A DNA stretch of 64,000 nucleotides from Streptomyces sp. NBC_00273 (GTDB lineage Bacteria; Actinomycetota; Actinomycetes; Streptomycetales; Streptomycetaceae), in assembly GCF_036178145.1 (NCBI RefSeq), contig NZ_CP108067.1, positions 6,399,501 through 6,463,500 of the forward strand, written 5' to 3'. The translations under genes were made by a program, and so were the position numbers. The notes below the pieces were generated by a model. The model was not told the origin of the DNA. It made no database searches and worked only from the letters and a program-made list of their open reading frames with translations. This document shows positions 43,035 through 53,102 of the stretch, one piece after another; position 1 is the stretch's first letter, and each line of letters opens with the position of its first letter.

Positions 43035-43169
43035 TCGTTGTGCCCCCCCGTGTCCCGATGTCCGCGTGTCGGGGTGTCCGCCTGTCCTCGTGTCCTCGGG
43101 TTCCCGTGCGTCGTGTCGACGGGTGGAACGGCCGAGCGTCGGAAGGGGCCGCTGCGGTACCCTGACGCC

Positions 43170-43208
43170 ATGCGTGCCGTACGCCTTCTGCTTACCGAGC
43201 CGCGCTGA
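43170..43208 (+). CDS. Leader peptide with three consecutive leucine codons, upstream of leuS
   Basis: ATG 43170 encodes the 12-residue peptide [12 protein letters not shown] with codons CTT-CTG-CTT at 43185-43193 and stop TGA 43206-43208. TACCCT (43158-43163) lies 6 nt before the ATG, so the leader mRNA could begin at the start codon. The peptide ends 116 bp before leucyl-tRNA synthetase and is followed by a hairpin and T tract. This is the classic layout of ribosome-mediated attenuation sensing leucyl-tRNA. CTT is a rare codon in this genome, which would favour stalling. Confidence 0.72.
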   Translation: MRAVRLLLTEPR

Positions 43209-43214
43209 TCAGTA

Positions 43215-43273
43215 CCGACCCTTCGAGATGGTCGGACCCGGCGCGGCGTCCCCTCCTGTGCGAGGGGTTTTTT
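43215..43273 (+). promoter_or_regulatory. Attenuator of leuS
   Basis: CCGACC (43215-43220) pairs with GGTCGG (43230-43235). Further on, CCCCT (43250-43254) pairs with AGGGG (43263-43267) directly before six T residues (43268-43273), an intrinsic terminator. GCCGCGC at the end of the leader peptide (43199-43205) is an exact complement of GCGCGGC (43241-43247) next to the terminator arm, giving a competing pairing that a stalled ribosome would block. Confidence 0.65.
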
Positions 43274-43323
43274 CGTTTGGGCAGGCAGAGACGGCAGAGA
43301 CGATCGATGGAGCTTCAGAAATC

Positions 43324-46194
43324 ATGAGCGAGACGAACACCCCGGCCCCCGAGGCGGCCGAGGCGCACCGCTACACGGCTGCCATGGCCGCCGACATCGA
43401 GGCACGCTGGCAGGACGTCTGGGACGCGCAGGGCACGTACGAGGCCCCGAACCCGACCGGTGACCTGGCCGGGGACCCCGCAGTGGTCGCACGGCCCAAG
43501 AAGTTCATCATGGACATGTTCCCGTACCCCTCCGGTGCCGGCCTGCACGTCGGACACCCGCTCGGGTACATCGCCACCGACGTCTTCGCCCGCCACCAGC
43601 GGATGACCGGCCACAACGTCCTGCACACCCTGGGCTTCGACGCCTTCGGCCTGCCGGCGGAGCAGTACGCCGTGCAGACCGGCACGCACCCGCGCGTCTC
43701 GACCGAGGCCAACATCGAGAACATGAAGGTCCAGCTGCGCCGGCTGGGCCTGGGCCACGACAAGCGCCGGTCGTTCGCCACGATCGACCCGGACTACTAC
43801 AAGTGGACCCAGTGGATCTTCCTGCAGATCTACAACTCCTGGTACGACGCCGACGCGAAGAAGGCCCGGCCGATCACCGAGCTGGTCGCCGCCTTCGAGG
43901 ACGGCTCCCGTGAGGTCCCCGGCGGCCGCGCCTGGGCCGCTCTGACCGCGGCCGAGCGGGCCGACGTGCTGAACGAGTACCGGCTGGCGTACTCCTCGGA
44001 CGCGCCGGTGAACTGGTGCCCCGGGCTGGGCACCGTACTGGCCAACGAGGAGGTCACCGCCGACGGCCGGTCCGAGCGCGGCAACTTCCCCGTCTTCAAG
44101 TCCCGGCTGAGCCAGTGGAACATGCGGATCACCGCCTACGCCGACCGGCTGATCGACGACCTGGACGCGCTGGACTGGCCCGAGGCCATCAAGCTGCAGC
44201 AGCGGAACTGGATCGGCCGCAGCGAGGGCGCGCGCGTCGACTTCGCGCTGGGCGACGAGGCCATCACCGTCTTCACCACCCGTCCGGACACCCTGTTCGG
44301 CGCCACCTACATGGTGCTGGCGCCCGAGCACCCGCTGGTGGAGGAGTTCATCCCGGCCGCCTGGCCCGAGGGCACCCACGAGGTGTGGACCGGCGGGCAC
44401 GCCACGCCGGCGGAGGCCGTCAGCGCCTACCGCAAGCAGGCCGCCGCGAAGTCGGACGTCGAGCGGCAGGCCGAGGCCAAGGACAAGACCGGTGTCTTCA
44501 CCGGCGAGTACGCGATCAACCCGGTCAGCGGCGACAAGGTCCCGGTCTTCATCGCCGACTACGTGCTGATGGGCTACGGCACCGGCGCGATCATGGCCGT
44601 CCCGGCGCACGACAGCCGCGACTTCGAGTTCGCGCGCGCCTTCGAGCTGCCGATGCGCTGCGTCGTGGAGCCGTCGGACGGGCGCGGCACCGACCCGGCC
44701 GCGTGGGACGACGCCTTCGTCTCCTACGACGCGAAGCTGGTCAACTCGACGGGCGAGGGCATCGCCCTGGACGGCCTGGACGTCGCCCGGGCGAAGGCCG
44801 CGATCACCGACTGGCTGACCGAGCGCGGCATCGGCGAGGGTACGGTCAACTTCCGGCTGCGCGACTGGCTGTTCAGCCGTCAGCGCTACTGGGGCGAGCC
44901 CTTCCCGATCGTCTACGACGAGGACGGCGTCGCGCACCCGCTGCCCGAGTCGATGCTGCCCCTGGAGCTGCCGGAGGTCGAGGACTACTCCCCGCGCACC
45001 TTCGAGCCGGACGACGCCACGTCCAAGCCGGAGACCCCGCTGTCGCGCAACGGCGAGTGGGTGAACGTGGAGCTGGACCTGGGCGACGGCCGTGGCCTGC
45101 GCTCCTTCCGCCGCGAGACCAACACCATGCCCAACTGGGCCGGTTCCTGCTGGTACGAGCTGCGCTACCTGGACCCGAACAACGCCTCGGCCCTGGTGGA
45201 CCCGGAGATCGAGCAGTACTGGATGGGCCCGCGCGAGGGCGCACCGCACGGCGGCGTCGACCTGTACGTGGGCGGCGCCGAGCACGCGGTGCTGCACCTG
45301 CTGTACGCCCGCTTCTGGTCGAAGGTGCTGTTCGACCTGGGTCACGTCTCCTCGGCGGAGCCGTTCCACAAGCTCTTCAACCAGGGCATGATCCAGGCGT
45401 ACGCGTACACCGACGCGCGCGGCGTCTACGTGCCCGCGGCCGAGGTCGAGGAGCGCGACGGCGGCTACTTCTACCAGGGCCAGCCGGTCAAGCGTGAGCA
45501 CGGCAAGATGGGCAAGTCCCTGAAGAACGCCGTCACGCCGGACGAGATCTGCGAGGAGTACGGCGCGGACACGCTGCGCCTGTACGAGATGGCGATGGGC
45601 CCGCTGGACGTCTCCCGTCCGTGGGACACCCGGGCCGTGGTGGGCCAGTACCGGCTGCTGCAGCGCCTGTGGCGCAACATCGTGGACGAGGAGACCGGCG
45701 CGGTCACCGTCGTGGACGGTGAGCCGGACGAGGCGACCCTGCGCGCGCTGCACAAGGCGATCGACGGGGCCGGCTCGGACCTGACCGGGCTGCGCTTCAA
45801 CACCGCCATCGCGAAGATCACCGAGCTGAACAACGCCCTGACGAAGGCGGGCCGCCCGCTGGAGCGCTCGGTCGCCGAGGCCCTGGTGCTGCTGGTCGCC
45901 CCGCTGGCCCCGCACATCGCGGAGGAGCTGTGGCACCGCCTGGGCCACAGCGAGTCGGTGGTCCACCAGGACTTCCCGGTGGCGGACCCGGCGTACGTCG
46001 TGGACGAGAGCGTGACGTGCGTGGTGCAGGTCAAGGGCAAGGTCAAGGCGCGGCTGGAGGTGTCGCCGACGATCTCCGACGCGGAGCTGGAGCAGCTGGC
46101 CGTGACCGATGAGGGCGTCGTGGCGGCGCTGGGCGGCGCGGAGATCCGCAAGGTGATCGTGCGCGCGCCGAAGCTGGTGAACATCGTCATCTGA
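43324..46194 (+). CDS. leuS: Leucyl-tRNA synthetase
   Basis: The 956-residue class I synthetase starts at ATG 43324 ([11 protein letters not shown]). It carries the HIGH-type motif in [15 protein letters not shown], the CP1 editing domain ([33 protein letters not shown]) and the KMSKS-type motif [10 protein letters not shown]. The frame is open upstream through the leader, but that part covers a tRNA and a terminator. A leader peptide with three Leu codons and an attenuator precede it. Its length and domain order are normal for bacterial LeuRS. Confidence 0.97.
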   Translation: MSETNTPAPEAAEAHRYTAAMAADIEARWQDVWDAQGTYEAPNPTGDLAGDPAVVARPKKFIMDMFPYPSGAGLHVGHPLGYIATDVFARHQRMTGHNVLHTLGFDAFGLPAEQYAVQTGTHPRVSTEANIENMKVQLRRLGLGHDKRRSFATIDPDYYKWTQWIFLQIYNSWYDADAKKARPITELVAAFEDGSREVPGGRAWAALTAAERADVLNEYRLAYSSDAPVNWCPGLGTVLANEEVTADGRSERGNFPVFKSRLSQWNMRITAYADRLIDDLDALDWPEAIKLQQRNWIGRSEGARVDFALGDEAITVFTTRPDTLFGATYMVLAPEHPLVEEFIPAAWPEGTHEVWTGGHATPAEAVSAYRKQAAAKSDVERQAEAKDKTGVFTGEYAINPVSGDKVPVFIADYVLMGYGTGAIMAVPAHDSRDFEFARAFELPMRCVVEPSDGRGTDPAAWDDAFVSYDAKLVNSTGEGIALDGLDVARAKAAITDWLTERGIGEGTVNFRLRDWLFSRQRYWGEPFPIVYDEDGVAHPLPESMLPLELPEVEDYSPRTFEPDDATSKPETPLSRNGEWVNVELDLGDGRGLRSFRRETNTMPNWAGSCWYELRYLDPNNASALVDPEIEQYWMGPREGAPHGGVDLYVGGAEHAVLHLLYARFWSKVLFDLGHVSSAEPFHKLFNQGMIQAYAYTDARGVYVPAAEVEERDGGYFYQGQPVKREHGKMGKSLKNAVTPDEICEEYGADTLRLYEMAMGPLDVSRPWDTRAVVGQYRLLQRLWRNIVDEETGAVTVVDGEPDEATLRALHKAIDGAGSDLTGLRFNTAIAKITELNNALTKAGRPLERSVAEALVLLVAPLAPHIAEELWHRLGHSESVVHQDFPVADPAYVVDESVTCVVQVKGKVKARLEVSPTISDAELEQLAVTDEGVVAALGGAEIRKVIVRAPKLVNIVI

Positions 46195-46224
46195 GGGCGC
46201 AACCCCGCATAGGGGGGATCCCGT

Positions 46225-46267
46225 ACGGGCAGGTTGGGGGTTCGATTGGAACCCCTGGCCTGCCCGT
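46225..46267 (+). terminator. leuS terminator
   Basis: ACGGGCAGG pairs with CCTGCCCGT, and GGGGTTC with GAACCCC inside, 30 bp after the leuS stop. Confidence 0.8.
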
Positions 46268-46324
46268 GGCGTTTACCGTGGAGGGGACGGAAAAGAGCCG
46301 TCGGGTACTGGGGAAGGGATGCTC

Positions 46325-47092
46325 ATGGAGGCCGCGTTGATCATCTTCGCGCTGATGGTGCTTTTCACCTTCCTGGGGTTGGGCGTGTACGCGACCGTCA
46401 AGGTGGTGCAGGCGACCAAGCGCGGTGTGGACCGGACCATCACGCAGGCGCGACGGACCGTGGAGGACACCACCCTGCGCGCCAAGAGCTTCGGCCAGGT
46501 CGGGGTCACGGGGGCGCTGGCGCAGCTGCGCCTCGACCTGCGGACCTCGATGCGCGCCACGGAGCAGGCGCTGCAGGACGGGGTCCGCGTGGACGCCTCG
46601 CTGCACGAGTCGATCGCGCTGTTCGAGCGGCTGAGCGCGCACGGGCGCGAACTCGACGACGAGCTGAAGCGGCTCGAGCAGGACCCGGACCGCGGGCGGA
46701 TCGCGGAGCGCCTGCCGGACCTGCGGGAGCGGACGGCCAAGATCAAGCAGGCCGCGGACTCGCTGCGGTGGGCCGCGCGGGACCGGGCCCAGCGCTTCGC
46801 GCAGGACGACCTGTCCACGCTGTCGGCACAGATCGAGGTCGAGTCCGACGCGCTGCGAGACTGGTCGCGGGAGCCGGTGGACGACCTCGCGGCGGCGGCC
46901 GCGGCGTGGGACGCGGCGCAGGCGAACGGGGCCGCGCCGGGTCAGGCGCAGGCTCCGGGGAGCGCTCCGGGGCAGCCTGCGGCGGCGGCGAGCCCGGCTT
47001 GGGGCGCGGATCAACCGCAGGCCCTGAATCCGGCCGCTCCGACGCCCCAGTACCCCTGGCAGAAGGCGCGCCGACCGGAGAGCACCACCTGA
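46325..47092 (+). CDS. Membrane-anchored coiled-coil protein
   Basis: The 255-residue protein has one N-terminal span (EAALIIFALMVLFTFLGLG). A long helical, charged region follows (residues 35-190; RRTVEDTTLRAKSF, LFERLSAHGRELDDELKRLE) that should form coiled coils, and then an Ala/Pro/Gln-rich tail ending PQYPWQKARRP. ATG 46319 touches the GGGAAGGG ribosome-binding site, so ATG 46325 is the better start. Function is unknown; DUF948-like proteins have the same layout. Confidence 0.72.
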   Translation: MEAALIIFALMVLFTFLGLGVYATVKVVQATKRGVDRTITQARRTVEDTTLRAKSFGQVGVTGALAQLRLDLRTSMRATEQALQDGVRVDASLHESIALFERLSAHGRELDDELKRLEQDPDRGRIAERLPDLRERTAKIKQAADSLRWAARDRAQRFAQDDLSTLSAQIEVESDALRDWSREPVDDLAAAAAAWDAAQANGAAPGQAQAPGSAPGQPAAAASPAWGADQPQALNPAAPTPQYPWQKARRPESTT

Positions 47093-47394
47093 GGCGGGGC
47101 GTGCGGAGGCTCGTACCGTAGGCTCTCGCCGCGCCCAGGGGGTGCCGTGTCGGTCAAGGCCGGGCTCGCGGCGTCCGGCACGTACGCCCGTTACGTCCGG
47201 CACGCCCGCCCGCTGCGTTCTCGTCGGGCGCCGACGCTCCGCGTCGACCCCCTCCTCGGCCTTGCGGTGCACGGCACCGGACGCCGCGGGCCTGACCGAT
47301 GCCACGGTGACGACAGGACCCAGCCGCCCCCGCCGACGGTCGCGTCGTGGGGCCAGGCTGCCGTCACGCCCCGGCGGGCGGTAACCTCCGGCTC
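47093..47394. other. Gap without a convincing gene
   Basis: These 302 bp hold overlapping open frames but none with a recognisable product or good codon bias. The frame from GTG 47147 (SVKAGLAASGTYARYVRH) looks gene-like for some 30 codons and then loses character, so it may be a decayed gene. TAACCT at 47382-47387, at its end, is the -10 for DegV. Confidence 0.45.
47382..47394 (+). promoter_or_regulatory. -10 box for leaderless degV mRNA
   Basis: TAACCT ends exactly 7 nt before ATG 47395 and no ribosome-binding site is present. Confidence 0.5.
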
Positions 47395-48240
47395 ATGTCC
47401 CGCCATGTCGCCATCGTCACCGATTCCACGGCCTACCTGCCCCGACCGGCCATGGCGCGGCACGGAATCACCGCCGTCCCGCTCACCGTGGTGCTCGGCG
47501 GCGAGGCACTTGAGGAAGGCACCGAGATCTCGGCGCGCAGCCTGGCCCTGGCCCTGCAGAAGCGCCGCTCGGTCACCACCTCGCGCCCGAGCCCGGAGGA
47601 GTTCGTCCGGGCCTACCGGGCGGCCGCGGACGCCGGGGCGACCGGCATCGTCAGCCTGCACCTGTCCGCCGAGCTGTCCGGCACCTACGACGCTGCCGTG
47701 CTCGCCGCGAAGACCGCACCCGTGCCGGTGCGGGTCGTGGACACCGGCATGATCGCGATGGCCCTCGGTTTCTGCGCGCTCGCGGCCGCCGAGGTCGCCG
47801 AGGCGGGCGGATCCGTCGACGAGGCCGTGGCGGCCGCCGAGAAGCGCGCGGCGGACATGGCCGCGTACTTCTACGTCGACACCCTCGACTACCTCCGCCG
47901 CGGCGGCCGGATCGGGGCCGCGCAGGCCCTCCTCGGCTCCGCCCTGGCGGTGAAGCCCCTGCTGACGCTGGACGGCGGTCGGATCGAGATGCTGGAGAAG
48001 GTCCGTACGTCGGCCAAGGCCATCGCGCGTCTGGAAGAGCTGGCCGTCGAGCGCGCCGGGTCCGCCGACGTCGACGTGGCGGTGCACCACCTGGCGGCTC
48101 CGGAGCGGGCGGAGAAGCTCGCCGAGAGGCTCCGCGAACGCATCCCCGGGCTGGTCGAGCTGCACGTCAGCGAGGTCGGCGCGGTGATCGGGGCGCACAC
48201 CGGCCCGGGGCTGTTGGCGGCGGTCGTCTCGCCCCGCTGA
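47395..48240 (+). CDS. DegV-family fatty-acid-binding protein
   Basis: The 281-residue protein has the DegV start VAIVTDSTAYLP, the TSRPSPEEFVRAY loop, SAELSGTYDAAV, DTGMIAMALGF and YLRRGGRIGAAQALLGSAL. DegV (FakB-like) proteins bind a fatty acid and, with FakA kinase, deliver acyl-phosphate for lipid synthesis. No kinase partner is nearby. The start ATG 47395 has a leaderless-type -10 at 7 nt. Confidence 0.93.
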   Translation: MSRHVAIVTDSTAYLPRPAMARHGITAVPLTVVLGGEALEEGTEISARSLALALQKRRSVTTSRPSPEEFVRAYRAAADAGATGIVSLHLSAELSGTYDAAVLAAKTAPVPVRVVDTGMIAMALGFCALAAAEVAEAGGSVDEAVAAAEKRAADMAAYFYVDTLDYLRRGGRIGAAQALLGSALAVKPLLTLDGGRIEMLEKVRTSAKAIARLEELAVERAGSADVDVAVHHLAAPERAEKLAERLRERIPGLVELHVSEVGAVIGAHTGPGLLAAVVSPR

Positions 48241-48338
48241 TCACCGGAACGGGTGGCTCGGTCATCCACAACGGAGCATTTTTCCACCGGAATTGAGTGA
48301 TCCGAACCGGAGGCGGGATCGGCCTCTACGGTCGTGGC

Positions 48339-49397
48339 ATGACTCTTCGAACGCGTGCTTCGCATCCGTCGGGCGCCACCAGTGGCCCGGGCCGCCCCCG
48401 TCTCTCCGACGGCCGACTTTCCGACGGCCGGCTCTCCGGCAGTCGCTTGCGGCACCGGCGTACGGCGCGTCGTGGCCGGCGGGTTCCTCATCCGGAGCCG
48501 GGCGCGGTGCGCCGACGGGCCGAGGCCTTGCTGGGCGGCAGCAGCCCGCCGCATGCCCCGCCCCCGCCCCCGCCCCCGCCCCCGTCGCTCCGGGCGCTCC
48601 AGGCGCCGTCCGGGGCCCCGGACGGAGTGGATGTCCAGGCACCGCCCGATGGGGCGTCCGGGCTGCCCTCAGGGGCTGCGTGGAGGCTGGCCGTGCGGGA
48701 GCGGCTGCCGCTGTGGCTACAGGACCGCTGCGAGATGCGGCCGCGTGCGGTGGCTGCGGTCGGAGTGGTGCTGCTCGCCGCGGTCGGCTTCGCCGGGCAG
48801 CAGTACTGGTCGGCCAGGCCGCGGGCGGTGACCGTGCCCGCGGTGGTCGCCCCGGGGGCCGTACCGGCGGCGGCCACGGCACCGGCCGGGGCCCCGGCCG
48901 CGGGAGCGGGGGCCGGTGGAGCCGGTGGGACCGGTGGGACCGCGCGGATCGTCGTCGACGTCAGCGGCAAGGTCCGGGATCCCGGGGTGCGACGGCTGCC
49001 CGCCGGTTCGCGGGTGGAAGACGCGTTGGCCGCCGCCGGGGGAGTGCGTCCCGGCACCGACACGACCGGGCTGAACCGGGCCCGCGTGCTGGTCGACGGA
49101 GAACAGGTGGTCGTCGGCGCACCGGCGCAGCCGCCGCCGCCCGCCGGGGCGGGCGGCGGTGCCGGCTCGGGTCCTGGCGCCGTCCCCGGATCCGGCCTCG
49201 GGCCCGGGCCGCTGAGCCTGGGCTCGGCCACGGTCGCCCAGCTCGACGGCCTGCCGGGGGTGGGGCCGGTGCTGGCGCAGCACATCGTCGACTTCCGTAC
49301 CGCCCGCGGCGGCTTCCGCTCCGTGGAGGAGCTCCGCCAGGTCGACGGCATCGGTGAGCGCCGCTTCGCCGACCTGCGCACGCTGGTGCGGCCGTGA
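48339..49397 (+). CDS. comEA: ComEA-like DNA-binding protein (helix-hairpin-helix)
   Basis: The 352-residue protein starts at ATG 48339 (TLRTRASHPSG), with TACGGT 6 nt upstream. A basic, disordered N-terminus with a nine-proline run (about residues 77-85) is followed by one span (AVAAVGVVLLAAVGFAGQQYW). Next comes a SLBB-type domain (VVDVSGKVRDPGVRRLPAGS), and two helix-hairpin-helix motifs end the protein (LDGLPGVGPVLAQHIVDFR, LRQVDGIGERRFADL). In naturally competent bacteria ComEA binds incoming DNA. It overlaps comEC by 4 bp (GTGA). Whether Streptomyces take up DNA with it is unknown. Confidence 0.88.
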   Translation: MTLRTRASHPSGATSGPGRPRLSDGRLSDGRLSGSRLRHRRTARRGRRVPHPEPGAVRRRAEALLGGSSPPHAPPPPPPPPPSLRALQAPSGAPDGVDVQAPPDGASGLPSGAAWRLAVRERLPLWLQDRCEMRPRAVAAVGVVLLAAVGFAGQQYWSARPRAVTVPAVVAPGAVPAAATAPAGAPAAGAGAGGAGGTGGTARIVVDVSGKVRDPGVRRLPAGSRVEDALAAAGGVRPGTDTTGLNRARVLVDGEQVVVGAPAQPPPPAGAGGGAGSGPGAVPGSGLGPGPLSLGSATVAQLDGLPGVGPVLAQHIVDFRTARGGFRSVEELRQVDGIGERRFADLRTLVRP

Positions 49398-51848
49398 ACC
49401 GCCCGGCGGGGCCGGTCCCGCCGGACCTCCGCCTCGCGGTGCCCGCCGTGGCCGCCTGGGCGGCGGCTGCCGTCGCCCTGGACATGCCCGTCCACCAGAC
49501 CGCCCTCGGGGTGGGCCTGGCGATGGTCTGCGCGGGCCTGCTGATGCTGGGCGCGTGCCGGCGTCCGGGTCGGCTGTGGCGGCTCGCGCCGGTCGCTGCG
49601 GCGGCCCTGCTGTGCGGGGCCGCCGGCGCGGGGGTGGCAGGGCTCCAGCGGGCCGAAGCACGGGCCGGGCCGGTGACCGGTCTGGCACGGGAGCACGCCC
49701 GCGTTCACGCGGAGCTCACCGTCGGCTCCGACCCGAGAGCCGCCCGGAGCGCGAGCGGTCCGCCGGTGATGGTGCTGGACGCGGTGGTGACCCGGGTGAC
49801 CGGCCCCGACGGGGCGAGCACCCGGGTCGAAACCCCGGTGAGGGTGCTGGCCGGGCATCCGGGATGGGCCCGGCTGCAGCCTTCCACCCGGGTGGGGGTG
49901 GTCGCCCGGCTGGACCCCGCGCAGGGCGGGGAGCGGGCCGTGGCGCTGCTCCGCCCGGCGCGTGACACCCCGCCCGGGGTGACCGGCGGCCCGGACACCG
50001 TCCAGCGGATCGCGGGGCGGCTGCGGGCCGGGCTGCGCGAGGCCACCGACGGGCTCGCACCGGACGCCAGAGCCCTGCTGCCGGGGCTGGTCGTCGGGGA
50101 CACGTCCAGGGTTCCGCCCGATCTGCACGAGGCCTTCCGGGCCACCGACCTGCTGCACCTGCTGGCCGTCTCCGGTTCCAACCTGACCGTGGTGCTGTTC
50201 CTGCTCATCGGGCCCCCGGCCCGGGCGCAGCGGGCCGAACGGCGCGGGCTGGCGCCCCGACTCGGCCTCTCGCTGCGGGTCACCGCCCTGTGCGGGGCGG
50301 CCCTGACACTGGCCTTCGTGGTGGTGTGCCGGCCGGAACCGAGCGTGCTGCGGGCCGCCGCCTGCGGGGCGGTCACCCTGCTGGCCATCGCCACCGGACG
50401 GCGCAGGTCATTGATCCCGGCCCTGGGCGCGGCCGTGCTGCTGCTCGTGCTCTACGACCCGTGGCTGGCCCGCAGTCACGGCTTCCTGCTCTCCGTGCTG
50501 GCCACCGGGGCACTGCTCACCCTCGCTCCTCGGTGGAGCGAAGCCCTGCGGCGCCGTGGGGCGGGGCCACGGCTCGCCGAGGCGCTGGGGGCCGCAGCGG
50601 CCGCGCAGGCCGTGTGCGCGCCCGTGGTGGCCGTACTGGCCGCCCGGGTCAGCCTGGTGGCGGTGCCGTGCAACCTGCTGGCCGAGCTGGCAGCCGGTCC
50701 CGCGACGGTTGTCGGCTTCGGCGCGCTCGCGGTGGCTCCGGTGTGGATGCCCGCCGCGGAGCTGCTCGCCCGTGGTGCGGGGGTGCCGGCGGGGTGGATC
50801 GCGGGCGTCGCCCGGGCCGGGGCCCGGTTTCCGGGCGCGGAGCTGGCGTGGCCGGGCGGGCTCACCGGCGGCGTTCTGCTGGCCGCCGCCACTGTGGCCG
50901 TCGCCGTGGTCGTCGGTGCCCGGTTCCGCGGGCGCGGGTTGCTCTGCTCCGCCCTGGCGGCACTGCTGCTCCTGGCCGTACTGCGGCCGCCGCAGCTCAC
51001 CCGTTCGCTCTCGGGCTGGCCGCCGCCCGACTGGAGCTACGTCCAGTGCGCCGTGGGGCAGGGGGACGCCGCTGCGCTCTCCATCGGCCCGGGAGAGGCC
51101 CTGGTGGTGGACGCCGGCCCGGAGCCCGGACCGGTGGACGAGTGTCTGCGCGCCCTGGGCGTGCACCGCGTCCCGCTGCTCCTGCTGACGCACTTTCACG
51201 CCGACCACGTAGGAGGTCTGTCGGGGGTGCTGCGGGGCCGGTCCGTGGGTGTGATCCAGGCCACCGCACTCGAAGATCCGCCGGGGCAGGCCGAGTTCGT
51301 CCGGCGGACCGCGGCGGCTGCCGGTGTGCCGATCGTCGAGGCGGTGCAGGGCGAGCGGCGCCGGGCCGGGGCGTTCGAGTGGCAGGTGCTCTGGCCGCCA
51401 CCGGCCGGACCCCCGCCCGAGGGGCCCAACGACGCGAGCGTCACCCTGCTGGTGCGCGGCGCGGGGCTGACCCTGCTCCTGCTCGGCGACCTCGAACCTC
51501 CCGCCCAGCAAGCCCTCTTGAGAGCCCATCCGGACCTCGGTCCGGTGGACGTCCTCAAGGTCGCCCATCACGGTTCCGCGCACCAGGACCCGGAGCTGTA
51601 CGCCCGGATCCGGCCACGGCTTGCGCTCGTTCCCGTCGGCGTGGCCAACCGCTACGGACACCCCGCGCCGAGTACGCTCGCCCGGCTGCGGGAGTTGGGG
51701 GCGACCGTGCTGCGCACCGACACAGACGGCTCGATCGCAGTCGCCGGAAGCGGAGTTCGGCTACGTTCATTTCCGGCCAATCGGCGGCGGAATCGGCGCG
51801 GCCATACCGGGCGCGACCACTCTGTTTGCCCACAACCCGACAGCATGA
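49394..51848 (+). CDS. comEC: ComEC/Rec2-type DNA-uptake channel protein; reading frame lacks a stop
   Basis: GTG 49394 overlaps comEA. The product has N-terminal spans and a DUF4131-like part. The Competence domain with LLAVSGSNLTVVLFLL and further helices (residues 240-530) follows, and then a metallo-beta-lactamase-like domain (LLTHFHADHVGGLSG; DVLKVAHHGSAHQDPEL; NRYGHPAPSTLARL). The conserved protein should end near 51770-51800, but this frame has no stop until 53716 and runs through the YceI gene in another frame. The end given (TGA 51846-51848 in the alternative frame) assumes a frameshift after about 51750. Either the natural stop is lost or the sequence carries an indel. Confidence 0.75.
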
Positions 51849-51905
51849 TCGAATGCGTCTTCGCCAGAACGGTCCAAGTCCACACAGCACGGGGGTGCAT
51901 CAGTC

Positions 51906-52787
51906 ATGTTCGGTCGCCGACGGGGGATGGAGACGGCCGGAAGTTCCAGCCCGCCCACATCCGCGACACTGACGCTGCCGCCGACGGCGCGTCTGCTCAG
52001 CTGCCGGGTTCTCGACACGGTCCACCGGCCGGTCCGGCAGGCCGCGTTCGAGGTGACCGACCCGATCGGCCGCCGCATCGTCAGCGGCGAGACCGACCCG
52101 TACGGTGGCTTTGCCGTGGCCGTACCGGAGGGGGAGTACCGCCTCTCCGTGACCGCGGAGGGGTACGCGGCCTTCCACGGGGTGACGATCGTGGGGGACC
52201 CGGGGCAGCCCGGCACCGCGGAGATCATCCTCGACACGGTGGAGCCGCCGCTGCTGCCGCAGCCCGGCCACTGGGAGCTCGACCCGACGCACTCGTCCAT
52301 CGGTTTCACGGCCCGCCACATCGGCCTGGCCCGGATCCGCGGTCGGTTCAGCACGTTCGCGGGGGCGGTGCGGATAGCCGAGCGCATGGAGGACTCCTCC
52401 ATGCACGTGATCATCGATGCGGCGAGCATCGACACCGGGTTGCGGCTGCGCGACGACCACCTGAGGTCGGGGGACTTCCTGGACGCGGTCCGCCATCCCA
52501 CGGTGGAGTTCTACAGCGAGCGTTTCATCCACCGCAGCGGCGGCCGGTGGACCGTCGCCGGCGCGCTGACCCTGCACGGGGTCAGCCGGTCCGTGACCCT
52601 GGACACCGAGTACCTCGGTCTGGGCACCGGCATGGAGGGCGAGCTCCGGGCGGCCTGCCGGGCCACCACCGAGCTGCACCGCGAGGACTTCACCCTGAAC
52701 TGGCAGTCGATCCTGGCGCACGGGATCGCGGCCATCGGTTCGAGCGTGGAAGTGACGCTGGACGTCCAGGCCGTGCGCAAGGCCTGA
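51906..52787 (+). CDS. YceI-family protein with N-terminal carboxypeptidase-regulatory-like domain
   Basis: The 293-residue protein starts at ATG 51906 (MFGRRRGMETAG); ATG 51927 is an alternative. Residues 30-110 form a small beta domain (VSGETDPYGGFAVAVPEGEYRL). The YceI lipocalin-like barrel follows from about 120 (WELDPTHSSIGFTARH, IRGRFSTFAGAVR, SGDFLDAVRHPTVEFYS, HGVSRSVTLDTEYLG). YceI proteins bind isoprenoid chains. No signal peptide is seen, so it is probably cytoplasmic. The comEC frame overlaps it only as a readthrough shadow. Confidence 0.88.
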   Translation: MFGRRRGMETAGSSSPPTSATLTLPPTARLLSCRVLDTVHRPVRQAAFEVTDPIGRRIVSGETDPYGGFAVAVPEGEYRLSVTAEGYAAFHGVTIVGDPGQPGTAEIILDTVEPPLLPQPGHWELDPTHSSIGFTARHIGLARIRGRFSTFAGAVRIAERMEDSSMHVIIDAASIDTGLRLRDDHLRSGDFLDAVRHPTVEFYSERFIHRSGGRWTVAGALTLHGVSRSVTLDTEYLGLGTGMEGELRAACRATTELHREDFTLNWQSILAHGIAAIGSSVEVTLDVQAVRKA

Positions 52788-52798
52788 CGCGCAGTCCT

Positions 52799-53041
52799 CT
52801 ACGGGGCTTCCAGCCAGCCCTCGTACTCGGCGGCGAGGTCGTCCAGCGAGGTGGTGTCGAGGCGTTCCCGCGGGTCCTCGACGATCACCAGCCACTGGGC
52901 GTCCTCGGCGTCGTCCTCGCCGGCCAGCGCGTCGCGGACCAACTGCGGCTCCTCCGGGAGGCCGAAGCGGTCGACGGCCTCCTGGGCCACCTCCTCGGCG
53001 GCGTCGCGGTCGGGCAGGACGAGTACATGTCGCACATTCAC
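52799..53041 (-). CDS. Small acidic hypothetical protein
   Basis: This is an 80-residue protein from GTG 53041 (V/MNVRHVLVLPDRDAAEEVAQ). It has a beta-strand start, then PQLVRDALAGEDDAEDAQW, VVIVEDPRERL-like sequence (here LVIVEDPRERLDTT) and an acidic helix DLAAEYEGWLEA. The pattern suggests a small ferredoxin-like fold. It lies between convergent yceI and divergent holA. I know no function. Confidence 0.7.
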   Translation of the reverse strand: MNVRHVLVLPDRDAAEEVAQEAVDRFGLPEEPQLVRDALAGEDDAEDAQWLVIVEDPRERLDTTSLDDLAAEYEGWLEAP

Positions 53042-53102
53042 GCGACCATTCTCGGGCACGCGGGGCGGGGGGCTGTCAGTGCGGCGTGGGATGCTGGAGC
53101 CG

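Noticed and set aside
43201..43275. T-box riboswitch upstream of leuS
   Set aside because: No T-box (TGGNACCGCG-type) sequence or specifier-loop layout; a leader peptide attenuator explains the region better.
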